Origin: Cyanobacteriota bacterium | GTDB lineage: Bacteria > Acidobacteriota > Vicinamibacteria > Vicinamibacterales > UBA2999 | DNA: 64,000 nucleotides | Assembly: GCA_019752015.1 (NCBI GenBank) | Contig: JAIEMQ010000042.1 | Location: forward strand, 26,367 to 90,366 | Reading direction: 5' to 3' | Shown: positions 16,691-26,283 of the stretch, piece by piece | How the letters are laid out: every line of letters starts with the position of its first letter | How positions within the stretch are numbered: position 1 is the first letter of the stretch | Program-made: the position numbers and the translations under genes | The notes under the pieces: generated by a model | Database searches by the model: none | Told to the model about the DNA's origin: nothing | Seen by the model: only the letters and a program-made list of their open reading frames with translations

Positions 16691-19639
16691 CTAGAAGGTT
16701 AGCTGCGCGCCGAATTTCACATACCGCGCCTGCAGCACGTTCAGCGGCCGGAGCCACGCCGATCCAAACGTCGTGATCAGCGCCGCCGGCGGCTCGCCCG
16801 CATTCGACGTGGCGCCCACCGCGGCGTTCGAGTTGGTCAGGTTGAAGACGTCGGCCATGACCTGCAGACGTTTGCCTTCTTTGATCCTGAACGCTTTCGA
16901 GACACGCAGATCGATCTGCGTGCGCCGCGGTGTGAACATCGTGCCCGGCTTGATCAGCGGCACGACGCGCGACGTGTTGGCGCCGCCCGACAACGCGCGC
17001 CCAAGCTGGCTGCCGGCCACTTCCGCCTGGGTGATGTTCCACTGCGCGAGGATCTGCTGCCCCGGCAGGTTCTGCAGCACGCCGGCCACCTGGATCTGCT
17101 GCCATGGCAGTGTGTACGAGCCGTTGAGCTTGGCTTGTGTCAACAGGCCTGACGTGTAATCACAGTACGCGAACGTCGCGCCGGTCAAGCCGAAGGTCTG
17201 CGCCGGGTTGTCGACGTAGGCCTGGCATTGATTGAAGCGTGTCCGCCCGCTGGCGACGCCGCCGTTCAGGAACACGCCGCGCCCCATCCGCGCGCTGAAG
17301 GCGACATCGACGCCGTCGAACACCTCCTTCTGCTTGACGCCAAGCTTGTCGTTCCGCACCACGAGATTGTTGGTGGCGACGCCGAACTTCGCCGGGACGA
17401 TGTCGTAGAGGCCGCAGATCTGCTGGCCGCCGCCGTCGGGCAAACGCGGATCGCGCGGCGCGGTGACGCAATACGGCTCGAAATCCGTCGGCGCCACATC
17501 CAGGTTGTCCGTGGTCGTGAAGTTGCCCTGGGCGCGGCGGTAATACGTGAGGTCGACCGACAGCCGCGACATCAACTCCTGCGTCACGCCGGCGGAGACT
17601 TCCCAGTTGTTCCGGCGCTTGCCGAACCCGTTGATCGTATCGGGGTCGAATCGCGTCGCGACGTTCAATTGTCCGAACGCATTGTTCGACAGCGCGCCGA
17701 GCTCGGTGACCTGCGGAATGCCGTCGTTGTTGGCGTCGGTCCACGGCCGCGTCGCAGCGTTGACGGAGGTATTGAACGGATTCAGCTGCCGCGCGACGGC
17801 GACGGTATTGGGGACGATGTAGCGGCTCAACGTCACCTTCGCGGCGGTCTTGCCATTACCGAACACATCGTAGGCCATGCCGAGGCGAGGGGCGATGTCC
17901 TTGTAGTTCGGGACGTTGGTCATCGCCGGGAAACTGCGCGGCCCGATCCACGTGCCGCCGGCGGCGCTCTGCGCTTCGACCTTGTTGTTCAAGTAGTCCC
18001 AGCGCACGCCAAGGTTCGCCGTCAGCCGTTTGATCGTCCAGGTGTCCTGCGCGAAGATGCCGAGATCCGCGACCAGCCGCTCACGCGCCGTATACGGCGT
18101 CGTGCGCACCGTCACCTGGAACGGCTGGCCGAGACGAACCGTCAATGCGGTGTCGTAGCTCGTATAGACGTCGGTGATCGCCGGCCCTTCCTGCAGCGTG
18201 AAGCCGAGTTTGAACGCGTGCGACCCTGTCACGTACGACAGCGCCGACCGGTACGAACGCAGCGACGTGTAGTTGCGCGAGAACAATCCCGCATAGGCGC
18301 GGAAGTTGATGCCGGTGGTCTGCTCCGTCACCGGGTAGCCCTTCGAGGTCGTCGAATCCGCGACCGGCTCGCGCGTCCAGATTTCCGTCATGTTGCCCGC
18401 CGCCGCTTCGAACAACATGCGCGAGGTGACGGTCGAGCGGAAGGTCAGCGTCTCGAAGTGATTGACCGGCAGGTTCTGCAGGTTCGACGCATCCGGCTGA
18501 ATGGTGCTGACGAGCGTCCAATGCTCGGTGCGGCGCGGCGCGTAGTTGTAATACCCCGACAGCTTGTTCTTCGGGCTCATCTGCCAGGTCAGCCGCAAGT
18601 CGAGGCTGCCGTTCTTCTGCGTTTCGGTGCCGGGCCGGCTGCGATCGGGATCGAACACGAAGTCGTTGGGGTTGCCCTCGTAGAACGTGTTGGTGCGGAT
18701 CTGCTCGTAGCCCCAGAAGCGATGGGCGGTCCAGAACCACAGCTTGTCTTTCTTGAGCGGTCCGCCAAACGCGAAACTGGTGTCGTTGATGCGGTTGATG
18801 CTGTCGGCGGTCGTGACGCCCTGCGCGCGCAGCGTGTCGTCGACGTTGTTGGTCTGCAGCGCGGAGTTGGCATAATTGGCGAACAGCTGCCCGCTGAACC
18901 GGTTGCCCCCTTCCCGCGGAATCACGTTGACGCGCACGCCGCCGCCGCCCGTCTCCGCCGAGATCGCGCCGAACTCGTAGCTCAGCTCCTGCGTCGAGGC
19001 ATCGTTGGTCGAGATGCCGGTGCAGGCGTAGTTGCACGCCATGTTGGCGATCATCAAGCCGTCGAGCTGGACGATGCGGTCGTTGAAGGACCCGCCGTGC
19101 GCCTTCAGCTGGTTCTGGTGCTCGCCCGCCGATCCGCCGACGTCATTCTGGTTGCTGAATACACCGACCGTGAGCACGCCGAGCGTCGACCAGTTCTTCG
19201 AGGTCGGCATCGCGTCGATCACTTCGGACGACACGACCTGGCGCTTGATCACGTTCGAGGTGTCGACCAGCGGACTTTCGCCCGTGACGGTGATCGTTTC
19301 CTCGAGCGCGCCGACCTTCAAGTCGGCGTTGACTTGCGCGGTGAAGGCCGCCGGCAGTTGAATCTCGGCGCGGCGGACGGAGGAAAACCCGGTCAGCGTA
19401 AACGTCACCGTGTACACGCCCGGCCGCAGATCGACAATGTTGTAGCGGCCCTGCGAATCGGTGACGACCGCGCGCGATCGTTCGATCAGCGCCGGGCTCG
19501 ATGCTTCCACGGTCACTCCCGGCAGCACGCCGCCGCTCGCGTCTTTCACCAGGCCGGCAATACCGCTCGACTGCGCGAACACCGGCGCCGCTCCGGCCAA
19601 CAGCACGGCCGCGCCGGCAAGACAAACGAGGTTTCTCAT
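16691..19639 (-). CDS. TonB-dependent outer-membrane receptor, Oar-like, with carboxypeptidase-regulatory-like domain
   Basis: A 982-residue outer-membrane transporter. Signal peptide MRNLVCLAGAAVLLAGAAPVFA; a CarboxypepD_reg-like domain (about 24-105, GIAGLVKDASGGVLPGVTVEA); a plug region with LVDTSNVIKRQVVSSEVIDAMP; then a long barrel rich in aromatic beta strands, ending with Phe (ARYVKFGAQLTF), the signal for the barrel assembly machine. A ribosome site AGGAGG precedes the ATG. The ligand is unknown; relatives in Acidobacteriota take up carbohydrates or peptides. It is followed upstream by a broken paralogue. Confidence 0.92.
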   Translation of the reverse strand: MRNLVCLAGAAVLLAGAAPVFAQSSGIAGLVKDASGGVLPGVTVEASSPALIERSRAVVTDSQGRYNIVDLRPGVYTVTFTLTGFSSVRRAEIQLPAAFTAQVNADLKVGALEETITVTGESPLVDTSNVIKRQVVSSEVIDAMPTSKNWSTLGVLTVGVFSNQNDVGGSAGEHQNQLKAHGGSFNDRIVQLDGLMIANMACNYACTGISTNDASTQELSYEFGAISAETGGGGVRVNVIPREGGNRFSGQLFANYANSALQTNNVDDTLRAQGVTTADSINRINDTSFAFGGPLKKDKLWFWTAHRFWGYEQIRTNTFYEGNPNDFVFDPDRSRPGTETQKNGSLDLRLTWQMSPKNKLSGYYNYAPRRTEHWTLVSTIQPDASNLQNLPVNHFETLTFRSTVTSRMLFEAAAGNMTEIWTREPVADSTTSKGYPVTEQTTGINFRAYAGLFSRNYTSLRSYRSALSYVTGSHAFKLGFTLQEGPAITDVYTSYDTALTVRLGQPFQVTVRTTPYTARERLVADLGIFAQDTWTIKRLTANLGVRWDYLNNKVEAQSAAGGTWIGPRSFPAMTNVPNYKDIAPRLGMAYDVFGNGKTAAKVTLSRYIVPNTVAVARQLNPFNTSVNAATRPWTDANNDGIPQVTELGALSNNAFGQLNVATRFDPDTINGFGKRRNNWEVSAGVTQELMSRLSVDLTYYRRAQGNFTTTDNLDVAPTDFEPYCVTAPRDPRLPDGGGQQICGLYDIVPAKFGVATNNLVVRNDKLGVKQKEVFDGVDVAFSARMGRGVFLNGGVASGRTRFNQCQAYVDNPAQTFGLTGATFAYCDYTSGLLTQAKLNGSYTLPWQQIQVAGVLQNLPGQQILAQWNITQAEVAGSQLGRALSGGANTSRVVPLIKPGTMFTPRRTQIDLRVSKAFRIKEGKRLQVMADVFNLTNSNAAVGATSNAGEPPAALITTFGSAWLRPLNVLQARYVKFGAQLTF

Positions 19640-19732
19640 GGGGCCTCCTGAACGTCGTGACTATACCGCCAAACCGAAACGCCGGAAGCCCTGGTGTGAG
19701 CTGCCGGCTTTGTCACTGCACGCTGTTTACGG

Positions 19733-20819
19733 CTAGAACACGTAGCGGATGTTCAACTGCGCGGTCCTGGTCGGGTTGACGATCGATCGCAGGATCAGGA
19801 ACGTCGCCGCATCGCGGCGATCGGCGGTCGGCGTGTTGAAGTTGGCGCGGTTCGTCACGTTGAAGACGTCGATCCACGCCTGCAGCGACCGGTTGCCCGG
19901 CAGCTTGAACGAATAGCGGGCGCGGAGGCTGGTCAGGAACTGGTTCGGGCCGCGCGCGCCGCGGAACCCGCCGTCGTTCACGACCGTGATGGCGTCGGCG
20001 TTGTTCGCGGCACCGCTGTAGGTCCCGGCCGGCAGCGGCTCCTCGAACTGGCCATTGCGATTGGCGTCGGTGCTGCTGTCGGTGAGCGTGAACGGCGTGC
20101 GCGGTTCTGATCGACGCGCTCGAGGTTGACGAAGAAGTGCAGCTTGTCCTTGATGATCGGACCGCCGACGTTGCCGCCCCACTGCAGCTGCTTGGTGTCC
20201 GCCTTCGGCAGGTTCTGCCTGGCGGCGAAGTAGTTCTGCGCCGTCATGTCCTGATTGGCGTTGAAATAGAACAGCACGCCGCGAATGGCGTTGGTGCCCG
20301 ACTTCGACACGGCGTTGACGACGCCGCCCGACGAGGCGCCGAACTCGGCGTCGAACTGGCTGGTCAGCAAATCGACGGGATATCGTTCAACTCCTGCGAG
20401 GTGACGACACCGCCAATCTGCTTCGACGAGGTGTCGACCAGCGGCGTCTCCGCCGTCACCGTGACCTGTTCTTCGATGCCGCCCAGTTGCAGCGGGACGT
20501 CGATGGAAAACGCCTTGCCGACCTCGACGCGGATGCCGCCGCGCGAATACTTCTTGAAGCCGGTGAGCGACGCGGTGACTTCGTACAGGCCCGGCGTCAG
20601 CCCGATCATCGAGAACGTGCCATCGCTGCTGCTGACCGTTTCGCGATACTGACCGGATCCTTCATTCGTCGCCACGACGGCGACGCCGGGTAACACGGCG
20701 CCCTGCGAATCGACGACCTTGCCGCGCAGATCGCCGGTGCCGAGTTGCGCGGACAGCGGAGCCGGAACGAGCAGGGCGAGACCGAGGGCCAGACCTCCAA
20801 CCACCTTCAAGACATTCAT
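19733..20819 (-). pseudogene. Broken TonB-dependent receptor (two internal deletions with frameshifts)
   Basis: Three pieces of one receptor gene lie in order but in different frames. The first (20364-20819) has a good AGG-type ribosome site, signal peptide, regulatory-like domain and the start of the plug, ending ELNDIPS before a stop. The second (about 20100-20370) resumes at LLTSQFDAEFGASSGGVVNAVSKSGTN and runs to VNLERVDQNR. The third (about 19733-20110) resumes at TPFTLTDSSTDANRNG and ends with a barrel terminus (TAQLNIRYVF). Against a typical 1000-residue receptor, some 50 residues are lost at the first junction and most of the barrel at the second. Not functional as it stands. Confidence 0.85.
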
Positions 20820-20951
20820 TGCAAAGCCTCCATGGACGACGAGGGACGACTGCCGGCCGAAGCCGGACTCCAGACGATGAGGCGAAGGTAGGGCGCGACC
20901 CGCAAGAGCCAGGTGCGCCTAAGGACAGGAGCAGCGCAGTCTACTAGCTGG

Positions 20952-20995
20952 CTCGGCTCCGCCGAGCGGTTGCATGAATTCCGCCGAATTCATGC
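20952..20995. terminator. Two adjacent hairpins downstream of typA
   Basis: CTCGGC-tcc-GCCGAG (20952-20966) and GCATGAATTC-CGCC-GAATTCATGC (20972-20995). They sit after the typA stop and before the broken receptor's start. No T-run follows, so an intrinsic terminator is only tentative; the second hairpin could also be an operator-like palindrome. The rest of 20820-21044 shows nothing recognisable. Confidence 0.4.
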
Positions 20996-21044
20996 GGGTA
21001 TTAAATACGCCGCTTGTGCGCCGATGTCAATCCGTCACTGAGGG

Positions 21045-22886
<1,842 letters not shown>

Positions 22887-22914
22887 CTCTCCAGTATAGC
22901 GCTATCATTGCTGC
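22887..22914. promoter_or_regulatory. 28-bp divergent promoter between typA and fmdB
   Basis: Leftward TATACT (complement of 22893-22898) and rightward TATCAT (22903-22908) each lie exactly 6 nt before their ATG, flanking the palindrome TATAGCGCTAT. Both transcripts would be leaderless or nearly so. Confidence 0.55.
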
Positions 22915-23139
22915 ATGCCGCTTTTTGAATACGCATGCCGGGCGTGCGATCACCATTTCGAGCTGCTGGTGCGTGAATCGACGAAGCTCGAGTGCCCGAA
23001 ATGCGCGAGCGATCAGCTCGACAAGCAGTTGTCGGTGTTCGCGGTGAGCGCGCCGTCGTCAGGATCGTCGCGGATGGCCGGTCCGGCGCCGTGCGGCGCC
23101 TGCGGCGATCCGCGCGGGCCCGGCAGCTGCAGCAATTAA
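22915..23139 (+). CDS. FmdB-family small zinc-ribbon protein
   Basis: A 74-residue protein starting MPLFEYACRACDHHFELLV, with zinc-ribbon cysteine pairs CRAC and CPKC, the hallmark of the FmdB putative regulatory family. The C-terminus is Ser/Gly/Cys-rich (PCGACGDPRGPGSC), adding a further cysteine pair as often seen. Followed after 4 nt by a cytochrome gene, so probably one transcript. Function remains uncertain in all members. Confidence 0.9.
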   Translation: MPLFEYACRACDHHFELLVRESTKLECPKCASDQLDKQLSVFAVSAPSSGSSRMAGPAPCGACGDPRGPGSCSN

Positions 23140-23143
23140 CCCG

Positions 23144-23770
23144 ATGCGACGGTTGCTCCGCGTCGTCGCCTGGCTCGCGTTCCTCGCGATCGTCGTGATC
23201 GGCGGCGTGCTGCTGGTGGTGCAGGGACGCGGCGTCAGCGCGCAGCCGCAGCCGTCCGCAATCGAAGCGCGCCTCGCGCTGTTCATGCGCGGCTGGCTGA
23301 CGCCATCAACATTCAAGGGGCTCAAGAATCCGGTCTCGGATACGGAGGAGAACTTCATCGCCGCGCGCGAACATTTCGCGGATCACTGCGCGAGCTGCCA
23401 CGCCAACGACGGCAGCGGCAACACCGGGATGGGCCGCGCGTTATACCCGAAGGCGCCGGACATGCGTTCGGAGCGGACGCAGAACCTGAGTGACGGCGAG
23501 ATCTTCTACTTCATCGAGAACGGCATTCGCCTGACCGGCATGCCGGCCTGGAGCACACACACGCCTGAAGGCGAGCATGCGAGCTGGCAACTGGTGCACT
23601 TCATTCGACGGCTGTCGAAGCTGACGCCGGAAGATCTGGCGATCATGGAGACGTTCAATCCGACATCGCGCGCGCAGATCGAAGAAGAGCGGAAGATCGA
23701 AGAATTCCTGAACGGCGGCGAGCCGCCGCCACCGGCCGCTGATCCTCATGCCGGCCACAGAAAGCAATAA
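23144..23770 (+). CDS. Membrane-anchored c-type cytochrome
   Basis: An N-terminal membrane anchor (about residues 8-27, VVAWLAFLAIVVIGGVLLVVQ) is followed by a periplasmic class I cytochrome c domain: haem motif CASCH (about 84-88) and probable Met ligand in GIRLTGMPAW. The tail is Pro/His-rich. It would shuttle electrons in the periplasm. Co-transcribed with fmdB. No oxidase or dehydrogenase partner is adjacent. Confidence 0.88.
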   Translation: MRRLLRVVAWLAFLAIVVIGGVLLVVQGRGVSAQPQPSAIEARLALFMRGWLTPSTFKGLKNPVSDTEENFIAAREHFADHCASCHANDGSGNTGMGRALYPKAPDMRSERTQNLSDGEIFYFIENGIRLTGMPAWSTHTPEGEHASWQLVHFIRRLSKLTPEDLAIMETFNPTSRAQIEEERKIEEFLNGGEPPPPAADPHAGHRKQ

Positions 23771-23772
23771 CA

Positions 23773-23875
23773 CCAGGGCCACAGAAGGCCATGACAGCCA
23801 GGGCCACAGAAGGCATGACAGCCAGGGCCACAGAAGGCATGACAGCCAGGGCCACAGAAGGCGCAGAAAGCTCAG
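23773..23875. repeat. Tandem 24-bp repeat of the GCCACAGAAGGC family, four units
   Basis: Units start at 23773, 23798, 23822 and 23846, each CCAGGGCCACAGAAGGC followed by ATGACAG in the first three. The last unit continues into the 30-bp segment shared with 16660-16689. It fills the gap between the cytochrome gene and the TetR gene that converge here. Confidence 0.85.
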
Positions 23876-23877
23876 AT

Positions 23878-24492
23878 CTATTTCTTTGGTTTTTTCGGTG
23901 CGAAATCCCGCAGCACTCGATCGGCGGCAGTCTTGAACCGCTCGGCGCCGCCATAGGTGCGCGCGAGCAGCATCGAGCCTTCGAGAGCGGAAGTGATCGC
24001 GCCCGCGCCCTCTTGCGGCGAACCTTCGAAGGCGAGCGAGCCGTCCTTGCGACCCGCGGCGAGCAGCCGCGATAGCCACTTCTCGTTCAAATCGAAGAAG
24101 CTGCGAATCGCCTTCTGCATCCCGTCCGGCAGCGTGGTGTATTCAGCGGCGAACATCCCGCACAGGCAGATGCGGCCGGCCTTCAGCACTCCCGCATAGA
24201 TGTCGACGTAGCGCTGGAGTTGCGCGGGCGCTGCTGCGCCGCTGGCTTCGATGGCCTGCAGCGCGTCGCCGAAGGTCTTCGAATAGCGATCGATCAACGC
24301 GCGGCCGAGATCCGCCTTGGTCGGGAAGTGATAGTGCAAGCCGGCCGTGGTGATGCCGAGCTCGGCAGCGACGTCGGCATAGCTGAAGCCGTTGAAGCCG
24401 CGCGTCTGGGCGAGACGCTCGGCGACGTCGAGGATCTGATCCGACGTCCCGTGCGAATCAGGCGTGGCGCGTTTGCTGCTGTGCCGGGGCAT
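23878..24492 (-). CDS. TetR/AcrR-family transcriptional repressor
   Basis: A 204-residue regulator. The N-terminal helix-turn-helix is clear: FSYADVAAELGITTAGLHYHFPTK (residues about 35-58; only part quoted as key positions GITTAGLHYHF). The C-terminal ligand domain has cysteines in AGRICLCGMFAAEY. Divergent from a cupin-SnoaL operon and separated from it by a palindromic operator, so it most likely represses itself and that operon. The inducer is unknown. Confidence 0.92.
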   Translation of the reverse strand: MPRHSSKRATPDSHGTSDQILDVAERLAQTRGFNGFSYADVAAELGITTAGLHYHFPTKADLGRALIDRYSKTFGDALQAIEASGAAAPAQLQRYVDIYAGVLKAGRICLCGMFAAEYTTLPDGMQKAIRSFFDLNEKWLSRLLAAGRKDGSLAFEGSPQEGAGAITSALEGSMLLARTYGGAERFKTAADRVLRDFAPKKPKK

Positions 24493-24521
24493 TTGACAAG
24501 TTACTTACTAGTAGGTAAGTA
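24493..24521 (+). promoter_or_regulatory. Promoter with TetR-type operator between -35 and -10
   Basis: TTGACA (24493-24498), 17 bp, then TAAGTA (24516-24521) forms a promoter for the cupin operon. The inverted repeat TACTTAC-N6-GTAAGTA (24502-24508 and 24515-24521) fills the spacer and overlaps the -10 box, as expected for a repressor site. The leftward TetR gene has TAACTT 5 nt before its ATG. Confidence 0.7.
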
Positions 24522-24560
24522 TACCACCGGCCGGCCGAAACGGCCCAGTGGAGGTGACCC

Positions 24561-24920
24561 ATGCAGCGCACCGGGCATAAGACATTCGGCAAACCCGAAG
24601 AGACGCGGCAGTTTCCCAATGGCCGCGCCGACATCATCAAGGTGGGCGGCGGCGAAATCGGCCGGCTGGTGTTCGAGCCGGGCTGGCGCTGGTCCACCGA
24701 CGTCAAGCCGATCGCGAAGACCCATAGCTGCGAAGCGCCGCACCTGCAGTATCACGTCAGCGGCCGCCTCGCCATTCGCATGGACGACGGCACCGAGTTC
24801 ATCGCCGGTCCGGGCGACGTCACGTCGCTCCCGAGCGGACACGATGCGTGGGTGGTCGGCGACGAGCCCGTCGTGGTCGTGGACTGGTATGGCTCGAGCA
24901 ACTACGCGCGCAGGGCCTGA
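24561..24920 (+). CDS. Cupin-domain protein
   Basis: A 119-residue single-domain cupin. The core has LQYHVSGRLAIRMDDGTEF and GPGDVTSLPSGHDAWVVGDEP, corresponding to the two cupin motifs, though several canonical metal-binding His residues are replaced, so metal binding is unsure. Strong ribosome site GGAGGTGA upstream of the ATG. First gene of a two-gene operon controlled by the adjacent TetR regulator. Confidence 0.85.
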   Translation: MQRTGHKTFGKPEETRQFPNGRADIIKVGGGEIGRLVFEPGWRWSTDVKPIAKTHSCEAPHLQYHVSGRLAIRMDDGTEFIAGPGDVTSLPSGHDAWVVGDEPVVVVDWYGSSNYARRA

Positions 24921-24924
24921 CGCC

Positions 24925-25341
24925 ATGCGGCGCAGTGTACTCCTGCTCTGCTTCGGATGGATCATGCACGCACCATTGCCGGCCGCTGAATCGACGCTCG
25001 ACGTCGTGACCCGCTTCAACGACGCCATCAACCGGCACGATGCCGCGGCCGTCGCGGCGCTCCTGACCGACGACACGGTGTTTGAAAACACCGGGCCGGT
25101 GCCGGACGGCACGCGCATCGAAGGCAAAGCCGCCGTCGCCGCGTTCTGGGAACAATGGTTCGTCTCGAACGCCGATGCCCGCTTCGACGCCGAAGAGGTC
25201 ATCGTCGCCGGCGACCGCTGCACGGTGCGGTGGATTTATCGCAAGATGCGGGACGGCAAGCCGTGGCACCTGCGCGGCATTGACGTCTTCACGATTCGCG
25301 ACGGCAAGGTCGCCGCGAAACTCGCGTACGTCAAGGGCTGA
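24925..25341 (+). CDS. Secreted SnoaL-like (NTF2-fold) protein
   Basis: A 138-residue protein with a signal peptide (MRRSVLLLCFGWIMHAPLPAA) and a SnoaL/ketosteroid-isomerase-like fold: VVTRFNDAINRHDAAAVAALLTDD opens it (residues about 27-50) and HLRGIDVFTIRDGKVAAKLAYVKG closes it. Such proteins bind small hydrophobic ligands or act as isomerases or hydratases. Four nt after the cupin gene; same operon and regulator. Substrate unknown. Confidence 0.85.
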   Translation: MRRSVLLLCFGWIMHAPLPAAESTLDVVTRFNDAINRHDAAAVAALLTDDTVFENTGPVPDGTRIEGKAAVAAFWEQWFVSNADARFDAEEVIVAGDRCTVRWIYRKMRDGKPWHLRGIDVFTIRDGKVAAKLAYVKG

Positions 25342-25347
25342 CGCGGG

Positions 25348-25989
25348 TCAGCTCTTGACCGGGCCGCCGAACGCGCTCTGGTAGTCGGCCATCGCGGCCA
25401 TCACGACCTTGAGCGCGTGATCCCTTTCGTAGATGCGATCGACCTTGGTCGGCGTCTCCACGCCGGGCATCATCTTGTAGGTCGAGAAGTAATGCTGCAG
25501 GCGTTCGACCAGCACCGGCGGCACGTCGCTCAGGCCGCGCGCCTCGCCCCAGACGTAGTCGCCCTCGAGCACCGCGATGATTTTGTCGTCGGCTTCGCCG
25601 CGATCGATCATCTGCAGCCCGCCGATGACGCGGCAGCGCACGATGATCTCGTTGCGGGTGATGGCGCGCTCGCTCAACACGCAAATGTCGAGCGGGTCGC
25701 CGTCACCGCGCTTCGATCCAGGCGCGAGTTTGCAGACGCGTTCGGCGCAATAAGTGCGCGGGATGAAACCATACAGGGCGGGATGCTGCGCCGACGTGCG
25801 CTGCGGCCGGTCGACGCGCAGGTAGCCCGACACCTTGTCGACTTCGTACTTCATCAGATCGAACGGCGTGATCTCGATGTACGCGTTCAGCACGCCGGGC
25901 GGCTCGGGGCCGACGTCGAGGCCATGCCACGGATGAGGGCGGAACTGGAATACGGAATTGCGGCGCTCAACCAGGCGCTTCTTGGCCAT
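25348..25989 (-). CDS. ppa: Inorganic pyrophosphatase (family I)
   Basis: Hydrolyses diphosphate. The signature DGDPLDICV (metal-binding Asp residues) lies at about residues 95-103; YGFIPRTYC precedes it. At 213 residues it is somewhat longer than bacterial hexameric enzymes (about 175), with an N-terminal extension ([16 protein letters not shown]) as in some acidobacterial forms. A TAAGCT box lies 7 nt before the ATG. Confidence 0.88.
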   Translation of the reverse strand: MAKKRLVERRNSVFQFRPHPWHGLDVGPEPPGVLNAYIEITPFDLMKYEVDKVSGYLRVDRPQRTSAQHPALYGFIPRTYCAERVCKLAPGSKRGDGDPLDICVLSERAITRNEIIVRCRVIGGLQMIDRGEADDKIIAVLEGDYVWGEARGLSDVPPVLVERLQHYFSTYKMMPGVETPTKVDRIYERDHALKVVMAAMADYQSAFGGPVKS

Positions 25990-26002
25990 CAGCTCTAGCT
26001 TA

Positions 26003-26034
26003 CCGGGAGCCGGGAAACTGGAAACTGGAAACCG
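26003..26034. repeat. Short G-rich repeat cluster (GGGAGCCGGGAA, AACTGGAA units)
   Basis: CCGGGAGCCGGGAA followed by GAAACTGG units. The first part is the complement of the TTCCCGGCTCCCGG motif found at 35627-35656 and 52147-52176. It lies between ppa and copZ. Confidence 0.5.
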
Positions 26035-26072
26035 GAAAGTTCCCGTGGCATCATAGGGGGTGGGGGTATCAG

Positions 26073-26282
26073 ATGTCAGATAAAACCATCACCATTTCCG
26101 GCATGTCCTGCGGCGGCTGCGTCAACAGCCTGACCCGCGTCCTCACGGCCGTGCCCGGTATCGAGCCGCTCAAGGTTGAGGTCGGCAAGGCGCAGCTGCG
26201 CATCGACGATACACGCGTGTCGGCGCAGACGGTGAAGGACGCCGTTGAGCGCGCCGGCTTCAAGGTGACGGCGGAGGCGTAA
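26073..26282 (+). CDS. copZ: Copper chaperone with heavy-metal-associated domain
   Basis: A 69-residue HMA domain with the metal motif GMSCGGC (residues 9-15) binding Cu(I) through its two cysteines. It would hand copper to the P-type ATPase encoded 1 nt downstream. Part of a copZ-copA-csoR operon. Confidence 0.9.
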   Translation: MSDKTITISGMSCGGCVNSLTRVLTAVPGIEPLKVEVGKAQLRIDDTRVSAQTVKDAVERAGFKVTAEA

Positions 26283-26283
26283 C

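Noticed and set aside
17228..19651. Long plus-strand open frame of about 800 codons
   Set aside because: It is antisense to the TonB receptor, Arg/Asp/His-rich, and has no family motif; a GC-rich codon artefact.
20972..20995. attachment site or operator
   Set aside because: Perfect palindrome but no integrase gene or partner copy in the window; listed only as a hairpin.
23773..23875. CRISPR array
   Set aside because: Units are contiguous 24-bp tandem copies with no unique spacers and no cas genes nearby.
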